From: Hysterangium stoloniferum | Taxonomy: Eukaryota; Basidiomycota; Agaricomycetes; Hysterangiales; Hysterangiaceae | NCBI GenBank assembly: GCA_015178975.1 | Contig: WHVD01000026.1 | Coordinates: 248,001 to 312,000 of the forward strand | Length of the DNA stretch: 64,000 nucleotides | Reading direction: 5' to 3' | Part shown: piece by piece, positions 33,331 to 45,182 of the stretch | Layout: every line of letters starts with the position of its first letter | How positions within the stretch are numbered: the first letter of the stretch is position 1 | Notes under the pieces: generated by a model | Database searches by the model: none | What the model was told of the DNA's origin: nothing | The model's input: only the letters and a program-made list of their open reading frames with translations | Translations under genes and position numbers: made by a program

Positions 33331-33756
33331 TGTCACAACCGTCACATGTCACGTATTGTCACAAACATTCAAAGGTAATTTTCGACAACTCTTCGACCTA
33401 TCGAATTCAACTCAACAAACTGAACATTAATCGACACCATTGAATCTCTTTCGACATGTCTCATTTCGACATCATATATGATTTCATAATTAGTTCATAA
33501 CATAGTCATAACGATATGACGAAAAGCATAAAAGGGCTACGAAAGAAGCGAGGGAAGTCAGTCGAAATATCTGTATATTAGTGATATTAGTAATCTACTT
33601 TGTCGTAACTTCTTCGACAAATACTTCCGTGAGTTCTCGCGACTGGTAGCCTCTTACTTTATCGACAGGGCGAATATATACTTCGTCGAACGAGGCTTTC
33701 GAGTTCGATTAGTAAAATATTACTCGACTTTATCGAAGAATAATCGATTTGTGACA
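33331..33756 (+). repeat. Element H 3' LTR (426 bp)
   Basis: Pairs with 25285-25713; preceded by a purine-rich tract (aaaaggtgga). Confidence 0.9.
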
Positions 33757-34260
33757 AATACCACTCTCCACCACCAGTTCTATGCTGGTCTGCCATCCCA
33801 CCTCAAGAATGAAGTCTCAAAAGGAGAAAATGACAAGCCAAAAACACTGTCCGGTATGTGCCTCAAGGCTCAAAATGCGGATGCACACTATTGGGAATGT
33901 TGCATGGAAGTTGCCCATGAGACCTCCATGGACAAGGTGAACAAGTCTACGGCCAACAAGCCCAACAACAATACCCTATCTACTGGCAACCAAAACTCCA
34001 TGCACTCTGATCAGAAGAATGACAAGAAGCCAACAACAACAAAGGTCAGCAGACTGGCAAGCAAACCAGAAAGCCTGACCTTACAGGCAAGTTTGGACCC
34101 GATGGCAAACTTACCCCACAAGAATGACAACATCATATGGACAATAACCTTTGTCTCTTGTGCAGAAAACCTGGTCATCGAGTTCTGGAATGTCCATTGG
34201 CAAAAGCAAACTCTGTGAAAGGTGGTGTAGCTAAGACTCCCTCCATGGAAACCCTGTTGA

Positions 34261-35443
34261 TGTTACGACCAGACAATCCCTCCGGACTCTGGGCACTAAC
34301 CTGTACACCATCACGCCCTACACACACCATCACGCCCTACACACACTATCACGCCCTACACACACCATCACGCCCTACACACACCATCACGCCCTACACA
34401 CACCATCACGCCCTACACACACCATCACGCCCTACACACACCATCACGCCCTACACACACCATCACGCCCTACACACACCATCACGCCCTACACACACCA
34501 TCACGCCCTACACACACCATCACGCCCTACACACACCATCACGCCCTACACACACCATCACGCCCTACACACACCATCACGCCCTACACACACCATCACG
34601 CCCTACACACACCATCACGCCCTACACACACCATCACGCCCTACACACACCTACACACACCATCACGCCCTACACACACCATCACGCCCTACACACACCA
34701 AATGTCTGTTTATAGCATTTCCCGCCCGGACTCCATTACATCAAGACTTGTTATGTTCGACCTCATTACAACACATATCAGTCACTGGACTTCCCCCGGA
34801 CTCCGTCTCTGTCTATGTCTGTCTTCGTCCCACGCATCAGTCACTGGACCCCACTTAGAATCCCATCACCACTCTAATCGAGCCCCGTTCCCATTTTAGT
34901 CAAATGACCTGTCACGATTTAGGACTCCGCTCCCACTCCATTTCCCGTTATGGGTTATGCTTTGTCACGATTCAGACTCCGCTCCGTTCCGTCCCATTCC
35001 TAACACCAAACTTGGTGTTTACTATTCCCGTTTTATGTTTTGTTAGTTTTGTTTCGCCATTACTGGATTTAATATGTTATTCACTCCATGGTCTATATAA
35101 ACTGGCAGATGTTGTACATACAATCCAGTCAGAAGATTAGCTTATATTCCCCCCAGTAATCTAATCCATTTTCCGCTCTAAACCCTTGCTTGATTCACAT
35201 CGCTCTCACTAGTCGGAGCCCACGGGCTCCGGTGCATCTATCTCTCTCACCAACCTCGACTCACGACTCATGACCCATGACCTACGACCCACGACCCCTG
35301 CCTGGACTCCCCGGGATTCCCATCCGCCTGTCTGAAATTGGACAACACGATCTAGCGAGGGTGCAGCCTATAAGCTGAAGCCAAGTCCTACCGGATATCC
35401 CGTGGGTTTCTCCAGAGACCCGCCCTGTGTGTGTATCCTAACA
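34261..35443 (+). mobile_element. Solo LTR (C/G family) expanded by a minisatellite
   Basis: Starts TGTTACGACCAG, ends ATCCTAACA; GTTGA on both sides (34256-34260 and 35444-35448). The length is 1183 bp instead of about 815 because of the tandem array at 34304-34700. Confidence 0.88.
34304..34700. repeat. 19-bp minisatellite, about 20 copies
   Basis: Near-perfect tandem copies of caccatcacgccctacaca, with one short interruption near 34650. It lies where other LTRs of the family have a single gtacgcccccacacgctac-like stretch. Open frames with His/Thr/Pro repeats across it are not genes. Confidence 0.95.
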
Positions 35444-35448
35444 GTTGA

Positions 35449-37260
35449 AGGACAAATCAGCTTTTGATTCAAAATAACTGGCTTACCCAATATAATCCAT
35501 TGATTGACTGGGTATCAAACAATATAACATTCCAGACACCTGTGGTGCCCAAGATGACTGTATCTGATACGGCCTCCACAGCACCTGCAGCTTCAGTAGC
35601 TCCTGTGATCCTTATGGCACTCCTGGCCTTTCCGCCATCCCCAGCCTTTCTGGCATCCCCAGCCTTCCTGGCACCTGCAGCCTCAGTGGCCCCTGTGATC
35701 CCTACAGCCCATGGCTTCCCCAGAACCCATGGCACCTCCGTCCATTTCTCTTATTAATGCTGCAGCATTTATTAGGGCTACAAAAATGGATGGATCCCAG
35801 GCATTCACTATCAATTTGAAAATTGATGAAGCAACTGGTCATTTTTCAACCCTGGCAGCTGAGCAATCTGCTGACCTAGAAGGTGTCCCCAAGACCATGA
35901 TTTTGTGGATGTTTTTAGTAAGCATATGTAAAGCTGACTGGCTTCTGCCCCACAGAGAGTATGACTTAAAAATCAACCTCAAAGAAGGCACCCAGCCAAC
36001 TTTTGGACATATTTACCCACTCTCCTCCACAGAACCCTCCACAATCCGGGATTCCCTGGATGAACATTTGTCCATAGGTTTTATCAGACTCTTGAAATCT
36101 CCTTTTGGAGCACCTGTTCTGTTTGTTAAGAAGAAGGATGGATCCCTTTGAGACTGTGTTGATTTCAGAGGACTCAATGCTGTCACAAAAAAGGATAAGT
36201 ATCCACTCCCACTTTTATCTGACCTGCTCAATGCTCCATGGAATGCCCAGATTTATACCAAGATAGACCTTAAACATGCCTACCACTTGGTGCAGATCTC
36301 TATGGGAGACAAGTGGAAAACTACTTTCAGGACCTGTTATGGGGCTTTTGAGTGGTTGGTGATGCCCTTTGGGCTCACCAATGCTCTGTCTGTTTTTCAA
36401 TGCTTTATTAATGATATTTTCTCTGACATGCTTGATGTATGTGTCATTGTTTATTTGGATGACATTCTTATCCATTCCAAGGATCCCATGGAACATGACA
36501 AACAGGTCTGTGAAGTTCTCCAAAGACTCAGAAAACATGGTCTATTTGCAAATGGTAAAAATGTACTTTTGACATGGACTCTGTGGAGTATTTAGGGTTC
36601 ATAATGGGACCCAATGGACTTCAAATGGATGAAGCCAAAGTACAAGTCAGCAAAGATTGGCCAGAACCCCAAAAAGTCAAAGACATACAATCTTTCCTTG
36701 GCTTTGCCAATTTTTACCAATGGTATATCCATGGATATTCCAAAATCACAGTTCCCCTTACTTAGCTTACATGCAAGGGTGCTCTGTGGAATTTTGATAA
36801 TAAGTGTCGAAAAGCTTTCAATCTTTTGAAAGATTCTTTTTCTTCAGCTCCAATCCTTCCATATTGGAAACGAGACACTCTGCTCATTGTCAAGATGGAT
36901 GCCTCAGACTATGCACTTGGAGCCATTCTGTCTATCCAGGACTCTGATGGAGAAGTCCACCATGGCTTTTCTGTCCTGGACTTTTTCTGGACCAGAGCTC
37001 AATTATGACATCCATGACATGGAACTCCTAGTGATTTTTTGAGCTTTCAAATTGTGGTGACACTATTTGGAGGGTGTGGGAACTCCAATTGATGTTGTAA
37101 CAGATCACAAAAACCTGGAATATTTTTCAACCACGAAACTTTTGACCCACTGGCAGGCCCACTGGTCTGAATACTTATTAGCTTTCAATATGATCATCCA
37201 TTTTTGACCCAGCCACCTCAACAGCAAACCTGATGCTTTGACTAGATGATGGGATGTCTA
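35449..37260 (+). pseudogene. Element G reverse transcriptase and RNase H; protease deleted
   Basis: The frame jumps from the gag tail straight to the end of the protease (NNWLTQYNPLIDW), so the D-S-G region is missing. An Ala/Pro-rich linker with an internal repeat follows (35575-35710). RT has [19 protein letters not shown] and YLDD (about 36456), so its catalytic residues are intact, but stops occur at 36149 and 36594. RNase H has MDASDYALGA (about 36895) and then further stops. Confidence 0.85.
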
Positions 37261-38760
37261 TCCTAAAGAGGGGAGCAACGACTATGCCACAGTAAACCCG
37301 CACAACTTGAAACCCATTTTCATGAATCAGCAGCTTACCACATCAGCCTGCACAACTTTCCTCATCTATCCCATCATCTGTGGAATTATCACTATGGATA
37401 TTAAGAAGTTACATCAAGATATTCTATCAGCAATTCCACTAGATCTGATAACCAAGCACATCTCGACAATCCTGTGGACCCCAGTCAACCCCTGTGGTCT
37501 CTTGACCAGCATGGTTTCATTAGACTTGACAATTGCATATACAGTATGTACCAGACTCTGATGGCCTCCACCTCAGGATCCTCCAGTATAAACATGACCA
37601 TCCACTCTCAGGACATTTTGGGTACAACAAGACTATCAATTATAAGAAGAGAATACACTTGGCCTGGAATCTGAGATTTCATGAAGCACTATTGTAAATC
37701 TTGCATCACTTGTTTATGCTCCAAATCACAGCATCACAAGCCTTACGGCCTTCTGAAACAACTCCCAGTACCAGAACACCCATGGAATTCCATCTCTATG
37801 GATTTCATTGAACACCTACCAGACTCTGAAGGTTTTTCCACCATCCTAGTTGTTGTTGACAGATTCTCAAAACAAGGTATTTTCATTCCCACACATGACA
37901 CCATCACATCTGTGCAGTTAGTGGAACTTTTTATCATCAATGTATTTTCCAAGCACGGAGTCCCATCCCATGTAACTTCTGATTGAGGATCAGAGTTTGT
38001 ATCTCACTTCTTTAGATCCCTTGGGAAATTCTTGGACATGAAGTTACACTTCACGCCTGGACATCACCTGGAAGGTGACAGACAAACTGAGCATGTCAAT
38101 CAGACATTGGAACAATATCTCCATGTATATTGCCACCATCAACAGGACAACTAGAAATCCTGTTACCACTTGCAGAATTTGCTTATAACAATGCACCCTC
38201 AGCCACTACTGGCATTTCCCCATTCTTTGCAAATAAAGGGTACAATCCAAATATTATGGTACACCCAGAACGGAATCTTGCTTCTGCCTGTGCTCAAGAG
38301 TTCATCATGGACCTCCATGAGCTCCACGAGGAACCCTGGACTGCAATAAAGTCCACCCAAAAGCAATATCAGCATTCAGCAGACAAAAACTTACCACCCA
38401 ACTTCAAAATTGGTGATCATGTTTTTGTCAAAGCCCAATTCTTCCAGACTACCCATCCATCAAAGAAGCTTGCTGAAAAATATGTAGGTCCATTTGAATT
38501 AATAGCACAAGTAGGTTCAGTTTCATGGACCCTACGGCTTCCAGATAGCATGCATGTGGTACACCCAGTATTTCATGTCTCTATGCTAGAACATGTACTG
38601 CTAACACTATCCCAGATGGCATGAAATCTCTGCCCCCTCCAGTCATTATTGACAGAGAACCTGAGTTTGAAATCTCACAAATTTTAGATCAAAAATAGAT
38701 AAGTGTCAATGCACTTGTAAACTGCTTTACTTGGTCAAGTGGGTGGGTTACAAGGGCACT
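37261..38760 (+). pseudogene. Element G integrase and truncated chromodomain
   Basis: Linker and zinc region 37390-37740; core with MDFIEHLP and TSD (followed by a TGA at 37984), then PEG region damaged to H-L-E-G-D-R-Q-T-E, so the catalytic Glu context is altered. The chromodomain starts near 38650 and is cut by a deletion at about 38760 that runs into the antisense gene. Confidence 0.82.
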
Positions 38761-39512
38761 GATGCATACTCTGCCAAGAACTCCTGGAATGCCCTGTGGA
38801 GTCCCTTGAGACTCTCCAACACAGCCCCCTGCACCTGGTTGTTTTCTTTCAGCAGCTCATTCTGCGCCTCTATGCCCACTGCTATCCACCCCAGTGCCTC
38901 CTCCAAGGCCCCTGGCCTTTCCACCAAGCCACCTGCTTCCCTTACCATGGACACTGCAGGTTTGTGCACCAGCAGCCTGGCCCCCACCTGGACTTCCAGT
39001 AACAGTCCATGTGCTGGTCATTACAACTGGAACAATGTGGGTCATTCCTTGCCTCCAAGTGGACTGGAGCCATTTTCCTTGCCTTCTGTTGACTTGGTCA
39101 GTACTTGGATACCTCTGTGGACCTGAAACTTACTTTCTGGGGACTCTCTGGCTCCCCCTCAGACTCCAACTCAACCTCTACCACTTTGAGCTAAAAACAA
39201 AGTCAGTAAAGTTAAATTATGCAAATCGTTGGGACTTACCTTCCCTGTGGAAATGATGGCCACCTGAGCTACCTCCTCCTCATCTTTTTTTCTCTGCTCC
39301 TCAGCCTCTCTCTCTGCAGCCAGCACTGCCTGGTACTCCCTCTCCAATTCCTCCTCAGCCTCTTTGGCCCTCTTCTCTGCCTCCTCCCTCTGTCAATGTT
39401 GCTCCTCATGCTGCACCAAAAGTTGGGCAGCAGTGAGCGGAGCCCAATATGAGGAACCCATGGAGGGCCCAGCAGCAGTGGTTGGTTCGCAAGGCATTGG
39501 CTTTGGACCCAT
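38761..39512 (-). pseudogene. Antisense gene of element G (C-terminus truncated)
   Basis: On the minus strand it starts MGPKPMPCEP at 39512, close to the C gene, and reads an E/A/K-rich coiled coil, an intron with donor GTAAGTCCC, an acidic linker, and CSSC-X6-C near 39030-39000 as the first half of the cluster. The second half has lost spacing (C-W-C). The conserved GALEEALGWIAVGIEAQNELL segment follows. The end is removed by the deletion at 38760. Confidence 0.7.
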
Positions 39513-39698
39513 ATCAAGAAATGATGATAGTGTTTTGAAAGAAGAAAAATTTTATGAAATTCCAATTTTTATATAGGCTCATCACATTTGAACCCTATGT
39601 ACCTTCCAGATCACATGACTCTTTGACACATATGTGCAACTGATGAACTTTATCAAGTTCTAGAGCCTCTATGGGATTTCAGCATAAAGGGAGGGTAC

Positions 39699-40220
39699 TG
39701 TTAGGACCAGAAAACCTGCCAGGCTCCAGACCCCATCTTACTTGTCCCATTTCATGATTACTTGTTTAGGCTTTATTTACTACTGGATTTGGTATTGTAT
39801 ACATTCCACAGTCTATATAGTCTAGCTGATGTTTGTACATAAATCTGGTCAGAAAATCGACTACAATCAACTTAAAATCAACTCTGAACTCCTCCAGTAA
39901 CTTAAGCATATACATATCCCACTCTATATCCCACCTCTTAAAGCACATCATTGTCTCGGGGCCCACAGGCCTTTCCGACTCACCATCGGACCTATTGGCT
40001 GCAGGTTTCCTGTATCAACTCTCCAACCTCCCAACTTATCAACTGTTCAACAACTCGACTTATTGATCACCCGGACTCCCTGGGTCTCCCATCCACCTGT
40101 CTGAAATTGGACACCACGATCTCATGAGAGTGCAGCCTATAAGCTGAAGCCAAGTCCTTCCTGGAATATCCATGGGTTTCTCCAGAAACCCTCCACTAAG
40201 CTCCGCATGCCCCCTTAACA
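39699..40220 (+). repeat. Element G 3' LTR, internally deleted (522 bp)
   Basis: Starts TGTTAGGACCAG after a purine tract (aaagggaggg), ends CCCTTAACA. About 300 bp following 'ggctccagacccca' are missing compared with the 5' LTR. Confidence 0.85.
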
Positions 40221-40689
40221 ATATGGTGCTTTGAACCAACTATAGGGTAACATATTCAAAGAATATCTTAGTCAAAAATATTGAAATAAGTATATTAAAT
40301 GTCTGGGGAAAAGAGGTGTGAGGTGGAGGAAAGATTATACATACCTACTCCCTCACAGTGAGAGTGCAGCACATACACTGAAGCCAAGTCCTTCTGTATT
40401 TCTCATATCATCCCGACAGTTTTGAGATATTCCTGGATATTTGCCTGGTAGACCTGAAACTTCACAGGTTGTCCTAGAAGAATAATACCTATAAAATGAT
40501 AAGTGAGTGTATTTTCAGCAAAGCCATAGGTTCCAGGGCAAGTGCAGACATTGACTCAGAGAAGTATGTAGCAAGAGACAACAAGAATTTAATTTAGGCA
40601 AAAGGATCCTGGGTAGAATCCAGACACAGGTCTTAACACATTCACCTGAGGCTTTTTTGGGTGAGTTTTTCTTGGTCTGAGCCATTCTC
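40221..40689. other. Gene-free stretch with an LTR scrap
   Basis: Contains 'gtgcagcacatacactgaagccaagtcctt' near 40374-40403, a piece of the 3' part of C/E-type LTRs. Otherwise nothing recognised. Confidence 0.5.
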
Positions 40690-41165
40690 TGTGCTGTAAA
40701 TTTAGAGGTAGATGAAATCAATGATACATATGATCTTTGAATTTTCTAGGGATTGGACAAACCTACTACAGTGCAGACAGTGTCAAAGGTGGAGACAATG
40801 AAACATTATATCCTGCTGAGTCCTTAAAATCAATGAGAGGATTATCACTAAGCAAACTGCATCTGAAACCTAGAGTGCCATTGATGCTTCTTCAGAATGT
40901 GAATCCAGGACAAGGTTTGTGTAATGGAGCAAGACTTCAGTTGATACAAATGATATAGTACTTCAAGTGAAGATCATAATGGGACCGTCAGCAGGAGAGT
41001 GACATCCATCCCTCAGATAGCAATTATTCCACCACAAAACCATTTGAATTACATCATCAGCAGTTTCCGCTTTAGTTGGGGTTTGCTATGACTATCAAAA
41101 GTCACAAGGTCAATCTTTAAAAATTGTTGGATTGGATCTGCATACTTGTTCGAACTTGTGGCCAG
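40690..41165 (+). pseudogene. Helitron PIF1-like helicase, C-terminal fragment
   Basis: Readable segments in order are L-E-V-D-E-I-N-D (about 40702-40725), YYSADSVKGGDNETLYPAE, the L-K-P-R-V-P-L-M-L-L stretch ending GLCNGARLQLI, and after several stops YQKSQGQSLKIVGLDL (about 41085-41140), the last helicase motif. This is the C-terminal third of the helicase of Helitron rolling-circle transposons. The Rep domain and Helitron ends are not seen. Confidence 0.75.
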
Positions 41166-42203
41166 AAGCTAATTGGCCCCCAATCCATTCATCCTAGATT
41201 TCCCTTTAATAATTATTTGCATTGTCTCAGACCTCTGTGGGCCTTTGGGCATTTATTGGGCATTTATTTTTGGCCTTGATTATGCTTGTATACTCTACTT
41301 TAGTCTTGTTCACTTCTACTTAGACTGCCTTCAGGCCCTCTGGACAATGTATTAGTGTCCCAATTGGTCCCCAACTTTTATCATTATTAAGATCTTCTCC
41401 TGCATACAGAATTTCGGTGCGTTTGAAAGTTACTACTCCATAGAGTACCGGAAGACTGTTGAATGGGCAATAACGGAATGTGAGCAGTTAGCCAGAACGA
41501 CTTCGTCATGTATGGATACTTACTCAGTACATTTACTATCTTTTGCTGTTTTTCATGTACAATACACTATGTAAAGGAGCCATGACAATGGAAAAGCTGG
41601 GGAAATACATTTATACAACACAAAAGACCCACAAATACAAAGAAAAATTCAGTCCCAAACACTACATATCTCACGGGAGGGTTCCTGAGCGTCTTGCAGC
41701 AGCCTTTCTGACGCATAAAATTAGCCTTTTAGGCATGTTTATATAATGGCGGCGGAATTAGGCAGACAAATACTTGCACAGGAAGATAGCTCAATTCAAG
41801 GATGGATCGTAGAAATGAAAACGTGTAATGGAGAAAAGGAATCAACAAATGCAGCAATCATTGTGGCCTGTGGCAGGAAAATGATGCTAGGATCAGGCGT
41901 GCTTGCACACCCGCGCAGCGCACTTGCGCACCCGTGCGGCGTGCCCACATCCATGCACTGCGCGCACGCAGTTGTGCACCCACGCGGCGCACTTGTGCTC
42001 CCGCGCATTCTACATTCACAGCATCCACCGGCCGTTCCTTAAACAACATCAAATGCCCTGGTGACCTGTGGCAGAAAAACGAGACGAGGATCATGGTGGA
42101 TATGTGTAAATGACAATCACGAGGGTTCGTTCATTAGAACATCCGAATCCGCTGTTTGATCTACCGGATACATCTCATAGGCCTGTCACCGCATTGACAT
42201 TTA
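41166..42203. other. Gene-poor stretch with a GC-rich degenerate repeat
   Basis: An ORF at 41746-42042 (98 aa) has no recognisable domain, and its second half is the GC-rich repeat. Between about 41890 and 42020 lies a degenerate tandem of gcgcacttgcgcacccgtgcggc type. It is bracketed by a direct repeat ('cctgtggcag-aaaa' to 'aggatca' at about 41870-41897 and 42065-42092). Nothing else seen. Confidence 0.4.
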
Positions 42204-43820
42204 TCAATACATAAGGACAACAAGGTAGTAATCACTATTCACCTCGTTCATATTAAACTCAAATTGTTGCTGCTCGTTTTCCTCAAATTCACCGAGTGGC
42301 AGCTCACATGCGTAAACGTTCGTATCCTTCCATCGGCATGTCAGGACCTGGCGATCCCGGGCGGATTCCGCTCCGCGCATGTTTGGGCCTACTATAACCA
42401 GGCGCCACTCGACATCGCGTTTGTGATTCATGATTTTGGAAACCTCGTTGAGGCCCTTGGTCGCAGAGCTATGAGAAGCACTTATGGTGAACTGTAGTGC
42501 CCAAACAATGTTGTCGGAGCGAATGAGAGCATCAACACCTTTGAAATTGGACTCCCGAGGTCGCCAGTAGAAGTTGAACGGCGACTGGATGGTTTGCAGC
42601 GCAGTCGTACCTGATATCACCCTACTGGGGGTGGGAATTGGGTGCGGGTTTGGGTCACCGGGCATATATCCTTGAAGTAATGCGGGATTCGGACCAGAAA
42701 AGCGGACGCGGGCGTAACTTTCAAAGACCCATCCCGCGGCGCTGCGCAGAGACGGATGACCGCTGAGCAACGCGAAGAAACTGTGTTGTTGGGCTGCCGT
42801 CTGCGCAGAAACGGCTACGCCAAGGGTGCTGGCCAAAAATGGCGTCGGGATATACAGAGTAGGCCTTCGGGATATCAAATTCTTAGGCCTGACAGTGAAT
42901 ATCATTGAGGAAATGTTGGAACTGAAATCCAGGCTTTCGAGATCCAAAAAAATTGATGGGAATTGCCCTGCAAGTGTGACGGCCCCCGTTCGCACATCGT
43001 CAAGGTATGTCTCTTCTTCACTTGGCTCGATGAGAATGCGGACGATACTCCTGGGGTTCGGCCCATATTTCTCAGAGAGGGCCATACCAGCCTCAACATC
43101 GAGCCCGGAGACAATGCTGGTCCGAATGTTAGAATGGAATAACATTGTAGATGAGATGATACCACGTACAACAATGTTCGAAGCTCCTCCAACGACCATA
43201 TGTCCATAATGTACCTGCGAGCGGTAAGGCGCTTTACCCATTCCTTCCAACGACGAGAAGACGGCGGGCTCGTGTGTATGACGTGCACTTGTGGACTTTG
43301 GAAGGCGACACAAGGCCCGAGTTGCAGTTCATCTGACGAATCGGAAAGTGCCCAGGCGCCCTCTGGAATGTCATCGGCGGAATATGGACCCTCCGAATGC
43401 CGACTTACACCGTCCTTGCTGAAGAGGACGAAGTCGTTGGCGTTGATCTGGAGAGCGACGGGTTCCTGCTTTTGGAGTCGACGGACCAAAAGGTACAACA
43501 AAAACAATGTTTTTCCTATCGAGTTAGATTGGTTGATGCATCAGGGGGTGGGGTCGATCCGACGCACCGATTCCTGGTTGACCTGTGACTAGAAAAGCAG
43601 ATCTGCGCCGTCCCTCCTTAAGTGTATCTGCGAGAATGGTATCGTAAGCGAGCCTATACTCCTCACGAATGAGGAGGATGTTAGTGGGACGAGAGTTTTG
43701 TGGGATGTTAACGAGTGTGAGGTCGACAGTCGAGTAGCTCTTTCCAGCTACGCTGACGATCTTGACCCTGTCTTGACCCCAAAAGTGTTCGTGAAGGCGT
43801 TTATAGCTTTTGCCAGACAT
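42204..43820 (-). CDS. Crinkler (CRN)-like protein: P-loop NTPase plus nuclease-like domain
   Basis: Three exons on the minus strand, with introns 43516-43567 and 43117-43169 (52 and 53 bp, both with a CTAAC branch sequence). Exon 1 starts MSGKSYKRLHEHFWG and ends in the P-loop GQPGIGKT, completed across intron 1. Exon 2 holds FLLYLLVRRL and W-K-EWV to DIWSLEEL, typical of CRN NTPases. Exon 3 has SEKYGPNPRS and, near the C-terminus, FKGVDALI and ALQFTISASH, resembling the restriction-nuclease-like end of CRN/RHS proteins. No ubiquitin-like header is visible; an upstream ATG at 43978 in another frame is an alternative start through a further intron. These proteins are proposed effectors or conflict proteins; the substrate here is unknown. 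Confidence 0.7.
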
Positions 43821-44027
43821 TGTTGACTGAAGCGGAAGGCGGGAAGAACAAGCTTGGTAAGCAGCAGTTTCCGCCGTAAGTCACTCAACACGGCTGTGAC
43901 CCGTGTGATATGAGGTCTTGCGTAACCTTCTCCTTTGAAATCAAATCTGGCGAAAGGATAGGTGTCGTCGGGGGGCAAGCCCCCACCATGCTACCACCCA
44001 CACCTTTACTCGGTCGCTTCGCGACCT

Positions 44028-44510
44028 GGTGGATTAATAATGTCTTTAAACACTACATCAGCAGTCACATCTGTCTTGGAATAACATTTTCAAATACTTG
44101 ATCAGATAACTTTTGTATTACCTTCTGTCACCATATCATATGAGGGCTTTTGTACATTCCAGCTTCCCATTTATTCTCATTCAGAGACTTATTTTAAAGT
44201 GATTACAGTTTACATTATTCAGAATTATATACATTATATACATTTGTAAATTCACTGAACCTAAAAAACATAAGTCAGTCTCCTTTTGGAACCTTGCTGA
44301 ATACTTACTCATGGATCAATAATAACATCCTTAAATGCTACATATTTGGCTTGGAATAGTATTTTCATTCTTCCTCAATTTGCTTCCCTTGAAGTGTCAG
44401 GTGTTTTGTTCCACATTGGACTTCCAACTTCCCATATGGCTGTGATTGTCCTTCCCATGTCATATTGAGGACTTCTGCAGATTCTAGCTCCCCTATTTAT
44501 TTTCTTTCAT
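44028..44510. repeat. Diverged tandem duplication (about 285 bp unit)
   Basis: 44028-44200 and 44308-44510 share blocks in the same order: 'ggat-aataat', 'taaa-ctacat', 'cttggaata', 'ttttca' and 'catatca-atga-gg'. No coding potential recognised. Confidence 0.5.
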
Positions 44511-44604
44511 ACTCATACCCCACTTTCCTTCCATTCCACTCATATATCTGTCATTGAATCTTTTAGTATAAATTATTGTCTTGTATCCTACTAATCTCCA
44601 GTTC

Positions 44605-45148
44605 TGTTACGACCCATTCCCGGATGTTTCAATATCCGACTCCTGATCTCCAACTACGGAACATCATAGTTACCATATCTTCCGCATTCTTCCCTTGTTC
44701 CACATTTGGTAATTTGTCCGTTGACAAGTATTCACTCGTTTGTCTATTATATTCCCGTTTCAGAATATTGTCTCCCTGATATGTCTTATTGTATTCCCGT
44801 TTAAGAATAACTTCCATTTCCATCTTATTATGGTCTCAGTTTGTAGTACAATAACGAGAAGACTTATATTAGTTTCCGCAAATTTGTACTTTACCTTAGA
44901 TCTGATATCGACTTAGTTTCTTATTCCCTCTCCCGTCTTTCTGTACACTCGATATTCGGAACTCTTCGGAACTCTGAATATCTGTATCTTCCATCGTAAA
45001 TCTCACCTTTGAAATTAAGGACTTTGAGCGTTTGCATAGAGGTGCAGCACATAAGCTGAAGCCAACGTCCTGACCCTATCGGACAGTTCCCAACTTTCTG
45101 GTGACTTCCCAATAGTTCTGGAATAAGTTCCTGACACGGCACTTAACA
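44605..45148 (+). repeat. Element E 5' LTR (544 bp)
   Basis: Starts TGTTACGACCC, ends GCACTTAACA. Differs from the 3' LTR at about 33 positions, 32 of them in CG/TG/CA exchange patterns. Confidence 0.95.
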
Positions 45149-45182
45149 GTATATCAGATCTCAACTCTGCGACTCACTCATC

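Larger units (their letters stand above)
25285..33756 (+). mobile_element. Element H: third gypsy chromovirus family, with nested Tc1
   Basis: LTRs at 25285-25713 (429 bp) and 33331-33756 (426 bp), starting TGTCACAACCG and ending GTGACA. AATAC on both sides (25280-25284 and 33757-33761). The order is gag, protease, RT, RNase H, integrase (split by Tc1 at 30238-31831), chromodomain, antisense gene, 3' LTR. The LTRs differ at about a dozen sites, nearly all CG versus TG/CA, plus a 3-bp indel. CpG in H is mostly in the context CGA. Confidence 0.92.
24565..34247 (+). pseudogene. Element G gag, split by element H
   Basis: MPPRHKAPVQ starts at 24565. The capsid-like region is open to the H insertion at 25284 and resumes at 33762 (LHHQFYAGLPSHLK). 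Frame breaks follow, and the zinc knuckle (CLLCRKPGHRVLEC) lies near 34150-34195. The stretch is CpG-poor compared with C. The ORF that continues into the 34.3-34.7 kb minisatellite is an artefact. Confidence 0.85.
23715..40220 (+). mobile_element. Element G: gypsy chromovirus, C/G family, interrupted
   Basis: It has a 5' LTR 23715-24531, gag, pol, antisense gene and a 3' LTR 39699-40220. It is split by element H (25285-33756) and by a solo LTR (34261-35443). The outer flanks (GGCCT left, ATATG right) do not match, so there is no target duplication. The protease is deleted and the 3' LTR is shortened by about 300 bp. Confidence 0.85.

Noticed and set aside
34304-34700. CRISPR-like array
   Set aside because: Units are contiguous 19-mers without unique spacers, in a eukaryotic LTR.
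34137-34715. 192-codon ORF with His/Thr/Pro repeats
   Set aside because: It fuses the gag zinc knuckle of element G to the minisatellite of an inserted solo LTR; the repeat part is non-coding.
42826-43592. Plus-strand ORFs opposite the CRN-like gene
   Set aside because: Shadow frames; the minus-strand exons have motifs, splice sites and branch points.
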